Assembly: GCA_963920765.1 (NCBI GenBank)
Contig: OY987248.1
Span: forward strand, 12,744,539-12,808,538
Length of the DNA stretch: 64,000 nt
Reading direction: 5' to 3'
Source of the DNA: Ulota crispa
Taxonomy: Eukaryota > Streptophyta > Bryopsida > Orthotrichales > Orthotrichaceae
Below the pieces are notes generated by a model. It worked only from the letters and a program-made list of their open reading frames with translations, made no database searches and was not told the origin of the DNA. How positions within the stretch are numbered: the stretch's first letter is position 1; every line of letters begins with the position of its first letter. Position numbers and translations under genes: made by a program. Below, piece after piece: positions 13,077 through 25,565 of the stretch.

Positions 13077-13233
13077 GCACTAGTAGAAAACTGCACTAGA
13101 ACCCATGTTTTCATATCATGTAGTTTTTGTTGAGTTCCTTGTTTCCAACTCAAATTCTGCGTTGGAAACAAGGAACTCAACAAAAACTACATGATATGAA
13201 AACATGGGTTCTAACGCAGTTTTCTACTAGTGC
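13077..13233. mobile_element. Near-perfect foldback MITE, CACTAGTAGAAAA ends
   Basis: Arms of about 73 bp (13078-13150 and 13162-13232) are inverse complements with two mismatches, separated by about 11 bp. The ends read CACTAGTAGAAAA. The very high arm identity implies recent origin or hairpin-templated repair. No matching 3-bp target duplication is visible. Confidence 0.85.
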
Positions 13234-13234
13234 A

Positions 13235-14242
13235 ATTTCCTAAAGCTCATTTCAAGGGTGCCTATTGCCTACATGCAAGAGCATGCTATCTTTGTGCCTA
13301 GGCAAAAAGTGGTGGCCTTGGCCTTATAATTGTTGAAAACCATGTTTGAAATAGCAAATGTGCCATTATACAAAATTGCAAGTGCCATTTAAATTGTTTA
13401 CCATTATAATGCAAATAATCTTAGCATTTTCAAAGTTTTAATAAAGAGTGTGCATTTGGTTTGGAGGAAAAGCCCCATGCTTGTAGGCATGACAAGGGGA
13501 GCTGGGGAGTGGCTCTTAACTTGCATTTAGGTGGATGTTTTTTATAGTGAAGCTTGAGAGATACATGGGTGGTGGAATCACTCTAGTTTCAAGTAAAATT
13601 ACATCGTTTTGGTTTAACTCATTGAATATTTGAACAATTTCTTTTTTTTTTTGCAGTTTTACTCCTCTAAAATTCTAAATAAGCAAATTTTGTTAAAAAT
13701 TGCAACTTTAGCAAAAGTTGATTTCTCTTCTAGACTTACAAGTAGCAAGATGCTTCAAATAGTACTGGCAAGCTTTCTACTTTTGCACATTAGGAAACTT
13801 TTTTTTGGATTGAACTTGGAATTTAGTATAGTAGGTTCTAGCTTGGAGGGAGGTGTTTGAACAAAACAAATAAATAATCCAACTTTCTTATTTTAGAGGA
13901 CAAAACATTAGTAAAAAATCTGTCCTACATAGTAAGTTTCCAACAATTACAAAAGTCCACAGTGATTATTAAATAACTGATTAGAATTATTGTGGACTTT
14001 CACAATTCATGAGCAAAGTTTTGAGCCCTCCAAGAGTCCCCTCAGGTTTGACAAACTAAGCTATTAATTGGGTAGCGTGAGTACAAGAAAAGGGCACTCA
14101 TATCCATCACTATCTTGGACAAAGGACCTAAGCCACATGCACAACCCAAAACAATATAAAATTCATTGTGCTCATAAAATATGTAAATGTACTCACTACT
14201 CACTATTCAAGTACTTCACTCATCTATTCAATTAGAGTAAAG
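13235..14242. other. Intergenic, nothing recognised
   Basis: AT-rich DNA with only short open frames (longest about 76 codons, Leu/Phe-rich) and no recognisable feature. Confidence 0.4.
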
Positions 14243-14525
14243 AATGCCATATTTGTTAATTTGGGACTAAACACCCATTTGGGGACTAAACTAGGTTTAA
14301 GGTAATCACTAATCACCTTAAATTGAGTTCTAGGTTTAAGCAATGTTTTTTTTGGTACATGTGCCCTCATGTGAGAGGAGGAATTTGCAAGGGACAAAAT
14401 CTTAGTGGCTCAAATTGCATTGATACCTTAGAATCTGGTGTTTAAATGATTTAAGGTAACTTTTTGGATTTAAGGTGAAGTGCAATATGGGAATTGTGTT
14501 TTCCCACTTTAACAAATATGGCATT
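14243..14525. mobile_element. MITE, 4-bp TSD family
   Basis: A 283-bp element has inverted ends AATGCCATATTTGTTAA and is flanked by AAAG on both sides (14239-14242 and 14526-14529). It is non-coding. Confidence 0.8.
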
Positions 14526-15026
14526 AAAGTAGAATTTATGGTCCAATTATACGTTTGTACCCATAATTTTTGTCCAATATGGATAACGTAATAATATAGT
14601 TTTCATGATTGCATTAAATTTATAGGGTGAGTGAAAATAGGAGATTAGTAATTTGTTTGTTGTAGTAAGTACATGCTGTAAGACGGTCCCTTTAGAAACT
14701 TTGTAGTGGGCTCTTTGAATGCTCAAAACTTTGCTGATCTGTTGTGAACCTCTTGAGTAGGACAAGTTTTCCTATTAGCAAAATTTTTAATGGCAAATGA
14801 CTCATGAAGATTTCTTGAATTGGTGTAGACTAATGTAATTAGTGTTGTTTTATCACAATTTGAGATACTTCAAGGTTTGCAAATCTAGTTGTGACACAAT
14901 TAACACCCTTAATTTGTTAACTCCCAATTATAGATCTAGTCATGATTTCAAAATCACTTGTAGACGATGATGAATGTGCAAATAAGTTACAAGTAAGTTT
15001 TCTGGTGCAATGAACTTCTATGAAGA

Positions 15027-15177
15027 CACTACAAGAAATTGTGTCCTAATTGACATGTCTAAATGTACTAAATGTGTCGAAAATGACAAAAAGACTATCA
15101 AATTGGACAATTTATGTAAATTTAACCATGTTGATTTGGACATATTTTTATCATTTTGGACAGTTTCCCTTGTAGTG
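15027..15177. mobile_element. CACTA-type MITE
   Basis: A 151-bp element starts CACTACAAGAAATTG and ends TTTCCCTTGTAGTG, with AGA as a 3-bp target duplication (15024-15026 and 15178-15180). CACTAC ends plus a 3-bp TSD are diagnostic of the CACTA/EnSpm superfamily. It is closely related to 48033-48173. Confidence 0.88.
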
Positions 15178-15460
15178 AGAGGAGCACCTCGTTCCTCTCG
15201 CGTGTCAAAATCATTTTAACAGAGGGCAAGGTAGTCTAACTAAGCAGGAGCTCACAAGGAAATTTCCATTTATATTGGCACTATTTAATACACATTTTCT
15301 AAACGGAAATTTTTACTATCAAAGAAAAAACCACTTGTGCATCTAACTATTAGCAGTAGAGAAACTTGCCAATTTAGTTGAAATTGTCATTCTGCTCATA
15401 CCTAGGCTCATCATGTCGAGCTCATTGTGTTAGAATGTTATGAAAGATGGATTAATTAAA

Positions 15461-15714
15461 AGGAATATTTCATGGACACCCCTGAAGTTTGAAGTTTGCA
15501 ATACTTTTAGAGATACCCCTGCTTTTTCAGAAATTACACAAATATTTTTGATTAAAATTTTCAGGCATTTGTTTTATTGTACATGTCACTTTCTTCTCCC
15601 TTTATGTGCACACTACTTCTTTCTTGTTATGCGGACACACAAAGAAAGAAGAAAAAAGCAGGAATATTTACAAAAATATTGCAAACTTCAGGGGTATCCA
15701 TGAAATTATCCCTT
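15461..15714. mobile_element. MITE with ~29-bp TIRs
   Basis: The left end AGGAATATTTCATGGACACC and the right end (inverse of AAGGGATAATTTCATGGATA) are inverted copies extending through CCCCTGAAG. The interior is AT-rich and non-coding. It sits next to TTAATT on both sides. Confidence 0.65.
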
Positions 15715-15719
15715 AATTG

Positions 15720-17785
15720 AAATGATGGATTCCTGTAAAATAATGCTGTGATAGACCGGTAAGCTGTTCATGAATCCGGGGAGCAGCTATCTGATCACTT
15801 CCGGTCCGTCGACATGATCGGACTTCTCAGCATTTTGGCTACAATCACTGCAACACAGGCACCTAACACTCTAGTGTAGGTTTACATCAATCGTTCAATA
15901 CTCGTGCATTTTTGCATTTCTTTTTCTTTTAGCCTGATGTATTTCGTGTCAAGCCATTGCATATCACGTTCCATGATTAGCATCATTGGAGAAGAGGGGG
16001 GAGTGTGCTTTTTTGTGTACCGTACAGTGTCGATACTCATTCCAGAATGACTACACCAAATAGTGCATTTAGGTTGCTCCATATTAATTTCTCGACATTT
16101 CACATTATTTAAATACTTATTATTGTTACAATAATTTTCAGCAATAATTATTGCAATAAGCAACTTTTGAAGTTCTTGGCAATAACAACATGATTGCAAG
16201 ATGATAAATTAGCTAAGTCCATGTGGTAAACCATGTGAAATCTTAGTATCCAAACAATTCCATGCACCTCCTAGTGACCAAGGCATAAATTATGAAGTAA
16301 CTTTCCATGGTAAGGCAACCTAATTGTTAAGGCAACCTAAATGCATGTAGCGGAGTTCAATTTCAGTCGACATGGCTTGCTGTAGCAGTGCAATGAAGAT
16401 GCATTATTCATCCTAAGCTTTGCTAAGACCTTCCAAATATCGATAAAGGCCCATTCGCACTTGGTTTTACTAAAGAACGGTGTTTTATAGTAAGAGCGGC
16501 TGTTGTTTTTGGAGCCGCAGGTTGGGAAAGTGGTTTCTAGTATTTTTAGGGGTATGACTATTTGAGGTGTCAAGTAAGAGCTGCACATTCACACATACGA
16601 CGTTATGTATTAAATAAGACATATTAACACTGCCAACAAGGCAGATAGGACCGGCTGGTGGAGTGGGCGATCACACCCAAAAAGATGTTTCTTTGGTTTC
16701 TTTATACTTATGCTTCACTGGACGGTAGTTGGTATATGGTTGTGTGTTGTTGTTCATGCATTCACGCTTGGGTGGATAACTTAATGCATTTTAGACTTGA
16801 CGTGCGGCATAATATAGAGAGGGATTTATTCTTTTGAGGTAATAATTATAAAAAATTTACAACTAAAAAAGGGTTCATTCTAATGGCAAAATTGAGTATA
16901 AGTAATATAGGTAGGTTTTAAACATGTTTCATTACTTTTTTTTACAAGTAATGAAGGGGCCAATATTGTGGGGTGTCTTATGGTCCTACTGTATTTATGG
17001 TGGGTATAGTGTATCTGATGTTCCAATGAGGGTGCCAAGTGTTGGGTGATGAAAAATGAGGGCAATGAATGGATGAATGGTTAGGGTCTACTTCACTTTT
17101 GGGTTAAGGTTTCGTTGCTTGGTGTTAGGGTGCACGTTCTAGCCTTCCAGGTTTCAGCTTGTTTCATTTGTCTTGTGCGCAATAGAGTCTTTTTTAATAC
17201 ATACATGTAAATGGAGTTCATTCACATGCTTTGACTCTTAGTTGGTTTACTCTTGATTTTTTGGAGTGAAGAGGTTTTTCTAATTGCATTGTGTATTTCC
17301 ATGAAGGATTTGATTTTTGTCTTGAAATTACTTATGAAAGCATAGTGCATTCATTTCCTAACCCCTAAAGCTTAAATTGTTAAATTACTTAACAATTCAA
17401 AAATTTCAATTTTAAAAAAGATAGCTTAAGAAAATAAAATTGCTTAGCCCTAATAGGTAATTAAAGAGTGCCCTAAAATTGGCCATTTGACCCAATTACA
17501 TAATTATAAAGACCCTTTTATTTGGCCCAAGGAACAAAATAGCGCCCTGTAAATTACCCCCTTGTCGCACGTGGGGTACCCAACATACAAAGAGTGATCC
17601 ACCTGAGCATTCACGTGCAAGTCACTCTACATTGTTGTTTGGTTGTATGTTGTTCTTGTTGGGAATTAACATGTCATTTAGTGCTAAAGTACTTTTACGG
17701 TCCCAACTAGTTTAGGGTTGTTGTTTGTTGGGAATCAACAGGCGCGTTCACCTTCAAGTCCCTTTGCAACTTCAAAGAGAGAGGC
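15720..17785. other. Gene-free region with diverged repeat copies
   Basis: No protein is recognised. 16720-16920 and 17410-17610 match segments near 10.8 kb and 11.7 kb in the same order and spacing class, implying a shared ancient repeat of about 1 kb or more. Confidence 0.45.
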
Positions 17786-17789
17786 TTGG

Positions 17790-18056
17790 AACACCACAAT
17801 AGGTAAACTAGGAAAAAGAATACATTCTGGGACTTTCACTATTTCTATCATTATGTAAAATTCAGCATATTAAAAAAAAACGTGCAACTTCTTGTACAAC
17901 ATTAAAGTCTCAGTGATTGCCAACAAGAATTTCAAATAATTTTCAACTTTGAGTTATATCTATGCCTTATATCTATGCCTACATTTATTGTATGTAAGAT
18001 TAAGGTGGAGTACAAAATGGTACCTCCATTTTCCCCAATTTACCTAATATGGTGTT
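17790..18056. mobile_element. MITE, 4-bp TSD family
   Basis: It begins AACACCACAATAGG and ends AATATGGTGTT. The interior is strongly similar to 24024-24283 (for example a shared GAATACATTCTGGGACT-like stretch). The flanks TTGG and TTAG differ by one base, consistent with an old duplication. Confidence 0.7.
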
Positions 18057-18654
18057 TTAGGTCCTTCTCTATTTGGCAGCAAAGGCTCTCATTGATTTTC
18101 AAAGGGTCTGACCTTGCGACTGTTAGTCCTACATTGGCATAAATCCTTGGAACCAACAATTTGAAGGGCAAGTTCTCTCTATATTGTAAATCTCAGAATT
18201 ACAATCATTCTTTCTCAAAGCTTTCAAAGGTGATTATTGAAAATTAACTATGGGAAGCCATGTTCCTCTACAGCACAAAATCAATTAGTTTGCAATATGT
18301 CTACCTTGTTATTCAAGACATGCATTACAAGTCAGTTTATGCACCCACATGAAAGAAATCTTGTTGCTGCAAAGCCAAGGGACAAGGTGCATCAAGGGTT
18401 CCATGTTGCATTCCAAAGAGATCATAAACCAATGCATTCCACTAATAAAGACAAACCTAGATGAGTGCAACACAAACATTTTTAGTTTTAACACCATTAC
18501 TCCGCAATCAATGTGAGGCCAAGAGGGCAACCTTTGCCATCACACAAAATAAATTATTATTTGACATCATATTTCAAAGTTAAAACTCACAAATTTGGGA
18601 CTAGGAAGAATTCTAAAATCAAAAACTTCCCAACAACACAAGATTATAATATGC

Positions 18655-18904
18655 AACACAATATTTGTTAATTTGGGTAAAAGTCCTTCCTAAAATTGAT
18701 ATTGGATATTTATTTTTGCATTTATGATAATATTTTGGTGATTTAAAGTAAGCTTTTGGATAATTCCATCAAGACACTTCATCAGTAATGTATGGTCTTG
18801 AAGAAATCATCATAAAATTCACACTAAATCACCTAAAAACTCTTAAAATGAAAATTAGAAGTCCCAAAATGGAGATTACTTCTCCAATTAATGAATATTG
18901 CTTT
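18655..18904. mobile_element. Degenerate MITE, 4-bp TSD family
   Basis: The left end AACACAATATTTGTTAATTT and a degraded right end (AATTAATGAATATTGCTTT) match the family, but the target duplication is imperfect (ATGC against ATGA). The interior resembles the copy at about 62512-62751. Confidence 0.5.
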
Positions 18905-19189
18905 ATGATCTCCAAAATCATTTGTTACAGATGGTAAGAAATTATAAATGACTCATTTGGCTAAAACCCAGTATACTCTTGTTCTTGAGATTCAGATCCT
19001 AAAATTAAGAATCAGGCCATTATATGAAGAACCACTAGTAGAAAACTCTGTTCAAAACAACAGAAAACCAATAGTTTCTTGTTGTTTTGGACACGTGCCC
19101 ACGCTAATTGACTAATTTAACATAATTTTGTAAAAAACTAAATACGTTTTGTTGATTTGGACATCACTATCTAAATCAACAAAAAAATT

Positions 19190-19800
19190 GGAATCTTTGA
19201 GAATCTTTTGGAAATCTTTTGGAAATTATTTGGGTATTTTTTGGGAATTTTTAAGAATCTTTAAGAATCTTTTGGAAATTATTGAAAATCTTTTCAAGAT
19301 TTTTAAGAATATTTAAGAATCTTTTCAAGATTTTTGAATCTTTGAGAATCTTCTTGGAATCTTTGAAAGTCTTTTAGGAATCTTTGAGAATCTTTGGAAA
19401 TCTTTGGAAATCTTTTCAAAATTTTCTGGAATCTTTGAAAATGTTTGAGGACAATTGAGAATCTTTGAGAATCTTTGAGAATCTTTTTGGAAATTTTAAA
19501 AATCTTTGAGAATCTTTGAGAATTTTCAAGAACCATTTTGGAATCTTTGAGAATCTTTTTAAAATCTTTATGAAATTTGTTAAAATACTTTGAAATATTT
19601 ATAGAAATAGAATCTCTTAGACTAAATTAGAGTCCTTTAAGAATCTTTTTGTAATTCATCAAAATACTTTAAAATACTTTTAATAAAAAAACTATTACAA
19701 TAGTTTAGGTTTGTTTTTGAAATCTTTCTAGAATCTTTTTGGACCTCATTAAAATGCTTTGAAGTTTTAAAAAATAAAAGAAGTTTTCAAAAAAATAGAA
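19190..19800. repeat. Degenerate AATCTTTGAGA-type satellite
   Basis: Dozens of 9-12-bp variants of GAATCTTTGA and GGAAATCTTT run in tandem. Reverse-strand open frames across it encode repeats of FSKISKDSQRF and are artefacts. It lies in the left part of the CACTA-like element. Confidence 0.8.
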
Positions 19801-20522
19801 TCTTTTCGAAGTTTGAGTGTACATTGACTGCTTTTATTTTCTTTACTTTTCACAATTTTGTTAGATTTAAAATTAGCAGCCTTTAAAGTTAAGTAAAAAC
19901 ATGACCGTAATAACAAAAAAATCAATAGTTTTTTGTTGATCTAGACACATTTGGACACAACTTCACTAATTCAACAAAATTTTATATAAAAAGTACAACA
20001 TCTTGTTGTTTTAAATACCAAAATTTCTTTACAAACAATTATAAAAGATGCTCCTCAATTCTTTGAAAACATCATATATGTCCCTCAAGGATTAAAAGTA
20101 CCAAAAATATCTTTCCTTTTTGTATAAATATCAACAATGCTTCTCATATATTGGGAAAATATTAAAAATTCTCCTCAACTATTTTAAATTATTTATATCT
20201 TTGTGTTATATGATAACCAAGTGTATAGTTTAATACAAATTCTTACAAGAAACCAAAGGTGTTTTTTACATTTCAAATAACACAAGGATATATTTAACAT
20301 TTCAAAATAGAAGAGCTTTTATATTATTTTTCTAAAATACTAGGAGTATAATTGATATTTTTACAAAAAATAAAGAACATTTTTTATGTTTCAAATATTT
20401 TCGGCGTAAACTTGATATTTTGAAAGACTTAAAGGGTATTTTTAGTATGTTTCCTTCTATTACTAACCAAATGAATTAAAAAAAAACAATCTTATAAAAT
20501 ATTCTTATAAGCTTTAAAAGAT

Positions 20523-20934
20523 GGGAATTGATATGTGTATCACACCCTTCCAATTATTATACCCCACCACGGAGTAATTTTAAGATTTCTACCATCAAAA
20601 AGTTGAATTTGAAAATTTTGAATTCAGATTTGGACTTAGAGACCATGGTATTGTTTAGAATCATAAAAAAAGTTGCAGTTCAACAACACCCAATGAAAAA
20701 GTTTAGTTAGGGAGAAAATTGTTAATTTTACTTTTGTTTGTAAAAAAAGATAAGTTTTTTCACTGGGTGTTGTTGAATTGCAACTTTTTTTATGGTCCTT
20801 CATAATATCATGGTCTCTAAGTCCAAATTTGAATTCAAGATTCTCAAACTCAAATTTTTGATGGCAAAAATCTAAAATTTACCCCGAGGGTGTGGTACAG
20901 TAACTCAAAGGGTGTGATTCACATATTAATGCCC
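20523..20934. mobile_element. Palindromic MITE nested in the CACTA-like element
   Basis: The ends GGGAATTGATATGTGTATCA and the inverse of GGGCATTAATATGTGAATCA match the element at 8234-8396. The interior holds a further palindrome (about 20590-20885) shared with about 5850-6440 and 11215-11515. Confidence 0.65.
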
Positions 20935-21454
20935 TTAAAAAATATCTGAAACTATTCAAAAGTTTATAGAATTTTGATTTTGTAATTGCAAGGTTTTAAT
21001 TCCGTAACTTTTCACAATTTCATGTTATTTAAAGCTATCAAACTATGGAGGCTATTTTAAAAGAATAAGGTTGTTTTTACAAAAAAATTAGCATTAAATA
21101 ATAATTATTAATGAATCCAACCTTTGGCTGCAACAATCTTTTTGAGATTTGTGAATTCCAAAAAAAATTTATAAACAAAATCAAAAAGATAGAAATAAAC
21201 AATTTATTTAAAATTTTTAAACACCTTCTCTGATTTTAGCTCATAATTTTTGATAAAAAGATTGAAATCCAAAAAAAATTGTTGAAGGTGAAAATAAAAT
21301 ACATCTACCAAGTTTTCTTGGTTCTAAGTTTTGTGAAAAAAGTCCTTTAATGGGCGGAAATAGCCTCCAAAGTCCACTGGTTTACTAAAAACATAAACAT
21401 TTAATGTACAAATACAATCATGATTCTATTGTGCACATGTGTGAATGCATGTGT

Positions 21455-21540
21455 GCTAGTGGTTGTAAATGATGTGGTAGTCTCGTAGTTTGTGAACCCG
21501 GTGGTGGGAGGTTCAAACCCCACTACCGGCAGCTCTACCA
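21455..21540 (+). mobile_element. Possible SINE head with pol III B-box
   Basis: GGTTCAAACCC at 21510-21520 matches the tRNA-type B-box, and a TGTGGTAG-like A-box candidate lies about 45 bp upstream. It does not fold into a recognisable tRNA by eye. It is followed by short GAGCCGTAGGCAGCTGCCC-like repeats. This is a weak call. Confidence 0.3.
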
Positions 21541-22310
21541 GGAGCCGTGGGTAGATGCCCTGCTTCGCGAGCAGCTGCCCAGAGCCGTAGGCAGCTGCCC
21601 GGCATTATAGGCAGTTGTCTGGCCCCTAAAAAATTTCACTTCTTTGTTAAATTTTTTAAAAAAAGGAAAATAAATAATTTTTAAATTAAAAAAATAGAAT
21701 TCAACAACATAAAATATGTGAAAATTAACAGAAAATCAACAGAAAATTAACTAAAAACAGCAAATAATCAACAAAAAATCAACAAAAAATCAACATACTT
21801 TTGCTGAAAAGTATCCAAATCAATTTGACCAAATCAACAGAAAAAATCAACAATTTTTGGTCAAAATTCTATTGATTTTGTGCTAAATTTTTTACTAGTG
21901 AACCCCTCGAGGAAGCTCATAATTCAATAATCTCTTTTTTGAGGAAAAAATTCATGAGCACTACAACTATGCATACCTTAATCCTTAAAGGACCATAGGG
22001 CATAGTATATATGCTGCAGTATAATTGGTATTTGCTACCAGTAATAAGTTTTAATTTGGAATCTCAAGTAGTTCACTAGAACCGCTTTGATATATTCTCC
22101 AACTTCTTTGTTGATCTCAAATGTAGTAGAGGTGTGGATCCAGTCTAAATATAAGAAAAATACGCCATATTGTACTAGTCGTAGCGGCACCCTCGGTCTT
22201 TTAGGGGTTAACTCTTAAAGAACCAAAGAGCCCACTTTGGGCTTTTTGGATATTTGGGCAGGCATTTTTTGTGTAAATACTAGAGATAAGACTATGAAAA
22301 TAAGGGTGTA

Positions 22311-22463
22311 GCACTAGTAGAAAAACGGGTCCTAAATGACTAAGTGACAATGACTGCAATGACTATACAACAACTACAAAATGACTGTAAAATGACTGTA
22401 TAGTCATGGTTTAGTCATTGTCACTTAGTCATATAGGACGTTATTTTTTACCTGTGTAGGTGC
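22311..22463. mobile_element. Foldback MITE, CACTAGTAGAAAA end
   Basis: It begins CACTAGTAGAAAAACGGGTC. Inverted TGACTAAGTGACAATGACT blocks form a stem and the right end is degenerate. It belongs with 13077-13233 and 19033-21900 by its end motif. Confidence 0.6.
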
Positions 22464-22469
22464 TCATAT

Positions 22470-23880
22470 TGAAAAGCTTGCATTCCTCCCAAAAAAATTG
22501 GAATTGAATAATTTTTGCGTGAGATATGGTACCATATGTGATTTAGGTGTCAATACGGACACCCCTACAAAAAATCAAAAACAAAGAGATAGGGAAGGGT
22601 GTTGCCCCAATAGTGCTCAAAAACACTTTACAATGGCTTGGTCAATGGGCAAAATTTGCGGTCAACTTTCCTTAACTATGTAATAACTTTTGTTATACTT
22701 TTTGTTTTTAGAAAAAAATGCCTTTGGCAAGTACTCTACATGATGCTCTAGGTTTTCACTATACATATTTTGTAATGGAGATTTATTACTATAAGAATCT
22801 CTTTAGTGAAGTTTTCTTAGTGTAATGACAATCTCAACAAAGTAGTTTCCGCTTCCAATTTTTTTCCACTATGCTTTAAGCATTAGATGATCATGAAATT
22901 TGTGAGGCATATAGCTAACTTCATGCTTTACAAGAAATTCAAATTGCATAAGAAATTTATAAAGTGGAAGGTATCATTTTGGATGACCAAAATAAAAATT
23001 GACACTTTAGAGAAGCTTTGAAAAAAGTTTTGATCCTACTTTGAGTGCTATTGTCTAATGAAATATGCCCTTACTAGGTCTGAAATTTTGAGAGAGTGTA
23101 CATAAGTAAGCAACAAAATAGATCTTATGAAATAGATCTTACGAAATAGATCTTACAGTTGAATTATTGAAAAGAATTCAAAAATTTGATCCACTAATCA
23201 TTTTATTGAGAGAGGTCAGTTTTAAGCCATTTGAGCATGTAAACACAAAAGAATTTTAGGGGTCAAAAACCTTAGTATCATCAACGTTGAAATATTGATC
23301 TAATATTCCAGTCTCATCAGCAGAGCTCTTTGATTCTCCGGAGTTTTTCCCAACACCCCAATATGTGACTGCAAACCCAATGTCTAGCAGATTAGAGCAT
23401 ACTTCAAAGAAAGTAATTGAACTCATAACTCTATAAAGCCTCAACTGCAATCCTGAAAATTTGACACCGTTCTTTGGTATTGGACCATCGGAGCAGCAGT
23501 TAGGAAAACCGCAGCTAAACCTCCAAGAATTTCTGAAATCTTCATTTAGTGGTGATTGAAAAGTTTTGTAACAACTACTTTTCAAAGCGGACTTCTCGTA
23601 AGTTGTCAACCACTTTTCACCTAAGAGCAGGGTTTTGAACCTGCCAGCACATCATCCATGTAGGATCGGGAAGATAATACCCATGCTGGTGTGAACCTCC
23701 CAAGCATTATCGATTAAGCTTACTTCCTCCGCACTTTCACTTGCCGTAAGGCCAGGTGAGAACGTACCATAAGCGGGCTACTTGCAAACAATTTCCGGGG
23801 CTGCTGTCAGGGTCCATTATTCATCCACTGTTAGTAACGCTCATCCCCAGTTTGGATACCTCGACGTACGACTATCTTTA
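22470..23880. other. Intergenic, no gene recognised
   Basis: A 117-codon minus-strand frame at 23256-23609 has unremarkable, non-repetitive composition but matches no family I know and shows no splice context. The rest is AT-rich DNA. Confidence 0.4.
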
Positions 23881-24044
23881 GGACCATCACAGGCGATCCC
23901 ATTCCATAAATGAATTTCACATGCTCGACTGCAGCAATTATAATACCATATTCATCAAATTGGGACCATCACAGGCGATCCCATTCCATAAATGAATTTC
24001 ACATGCTCGACTGCAGCAATTATAACACCATATTCATTAAATTG
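23881..24044. repeat. 82-bp tandem duplication
   Basis: 23881-23962 and 23963-24044 are almost identical. The second copy runs into the MITE at 24024-24283, and the first copy carries only the first ~20 bp of that MITE. Confidence 0.9.
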
Positions 24045-24283
24045 GAAAAGAGTACATTCTGGGACTATCACTATTTCTGTCATTATGTGATATTCAGCAT
24101 ATTACAAAAGAAAAAAATATGGAATTTTTTATACAATATTGAAGTCTCAGTGATTGCCTACAAAAATTTCAAATAACTTTCAACTTTGAACTATAGCTAT
24201 GTCTACATTTATTGTATGTAATCTGATTAAGGTGAAATACAAAGTGGTACCTCTATTTTTCCTAATTTAACGAATATGGTGTT
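24024..24283. mobile_element. MITE, 4-bp TSD family
   Basis: A 260-bp element has ends AACACCATATTCATTAAATT and its inverse, flanked by TTAT on both sides (24020-24023 and 24284-24287). It is non-coding. Confidence 0.82.
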
Positions 24284-24289
24284 TTATTT

Positions 24290-25500
24290 GTTTAAAAACA
24301 AGTACCCACAAAGTCATAGTAAAAGTATTCCATGAGTATCCCGTGGCTGTGATGAGAACAATTGTTCCCTACAATCTTATCTCAGATCATTTATATTATA
24401 GTCTCTATTATGTAATGTTTTTTGCATGTAGATTTTGAAATCTAATGGCGGATGCCAAGGTGCTTTCTTGGGGTATGGTAGCAGTGCAAGTATTGGTTCT
24501 GCCTATTATTATTTTAACTCCTAAAGGCCCAAGGAACCCACTTTGGGCTTTATGAGAACTTGGGCAGGCTCTATTAACTTCATAATTTGGAATTTTTTCA
24601 TCAAATTATTAGGATGGATGCTACTCATCATAATCTACATATGAAGCTTTATTTCATGTCATTTGGATAAGTATTGCAAAAGTTATAAGGTTTTTTTAAT
24701 TTCAATGTCAAATCGGGCAGCAAGAAATATATTCTAAATTTATTTTTAATTTTTTTTATAGAATTGTATAGATTGATACCTACTCAAAAAAAATTAAATC
24801 ACTCAATTCCAAATAATGGGATAAGAGTTACAAGGAGTTTTCATTTGCAGGCAATGAAGGTAGGAAGAGGGTAGAAAAAACATTTAAAGTTATCTTTTAC
24901 TCTCAATTTTGAAAAATTACAAATGAAAATGAAAAATAAAGTTACTAGTTGTCTGTTAGAGCATTCTCACCATTGGGATTAACAATTTTCAATTTCTTCC
25001 AAAACTTATTAGCATATTGGTTATATCTTTCATTCATCAATACCTTTCACTTTACAATTTTTGTAAAGATGAATTCAAAACTTTTTTTGGTTAAAGTTTT
25101 TATATATGCTTTCAACCCATTTTCCAACATATTGCAAAAATTGCACAAGAAATACAACATAAGTGTTCCATTCTAAAAAGTTTGAAAATCAAAACTTCAC
25201 CTTTTGGAAAGACTAGAAAAACCTACATTTTGAAATTTAGGCACATTGATCTTGCAATTGGTGGGGATATTCATTTTGAAATTTTGGGACAATGTACTTG
25301 TGCAAGTCAACCAAAGGATCCTATGGTTGGATTTGTTAAAAAAAAGTTTCAATGAAAATTTTGACCCTATTTTGGGGACTAGTATTTTGAAGCAGTTTTG
25401 GGCCTCTAAACACAAAAGAATTTTAGGGGTTAATCAAAGGTCAGTCAACAATCTATGAAGTTTTTACAAAATTGCACTGTTAAGACGAATATTGCTGAAA
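24290..25500. other. Intergenic, nothing recognised
   Basis: AT-rich DNA with only short hydrophobic open frames and no family match. Confidence 0.4.
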
Positions 25501-25565
25501 GGGTCGTCAAGCTAGCGTCAGACATCTAGAAAGCTGTAACAAATCTAGGTTGGAATGCGATGCCA

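Larger units (their letters stand above)
19033..21900. mobile_element. Large non-autonomous CACTA-like element
   Basis: It begins CACTAGTAGAAAA (19033) and ends TTTTTTACTAGTG (21900), flanked by AAC on both sides (19030-19032 and 21901-21903), a 3-bp duplication as expected for CACTA transposons. The 2,868-bp interior has no transposase. Its left portion (about 19190-19800) is an array of degenerate AATCTTTGAGA-type motifs and its right end has ATCAACAAAAA repeats, like the subterminal repeats of this superfamily. A second MITE (20523-20934) is nested inside. Confidence 0.75.

Noticed and set aside
19303..19536. KISKDSQRF repeat ORF on the minus strand
   Set aside because: Translation of AATCTTTGAGA satellite DNA in a CACTA-like element.
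21455..21540. tRNA gene
   Set aside because: A B-box-like motif is present but no cloverleaf or anticodon stem could be formed. Kept only as a weak SINE candidate.
23256..23609. 117-codon minus-strand ORF
   Set aside because: Non-repetitive but unrecognised, with no flanking gene structure. Left as intergenic.
23881..24044. Possible CRISPR-like or direct-repeat array
   Set aside because: Only two adjacent copies without spacers in a plant genome; a simple tandem duplication. The 50-bp, 28-bp and 21-bp arrays likewise lack spacers.
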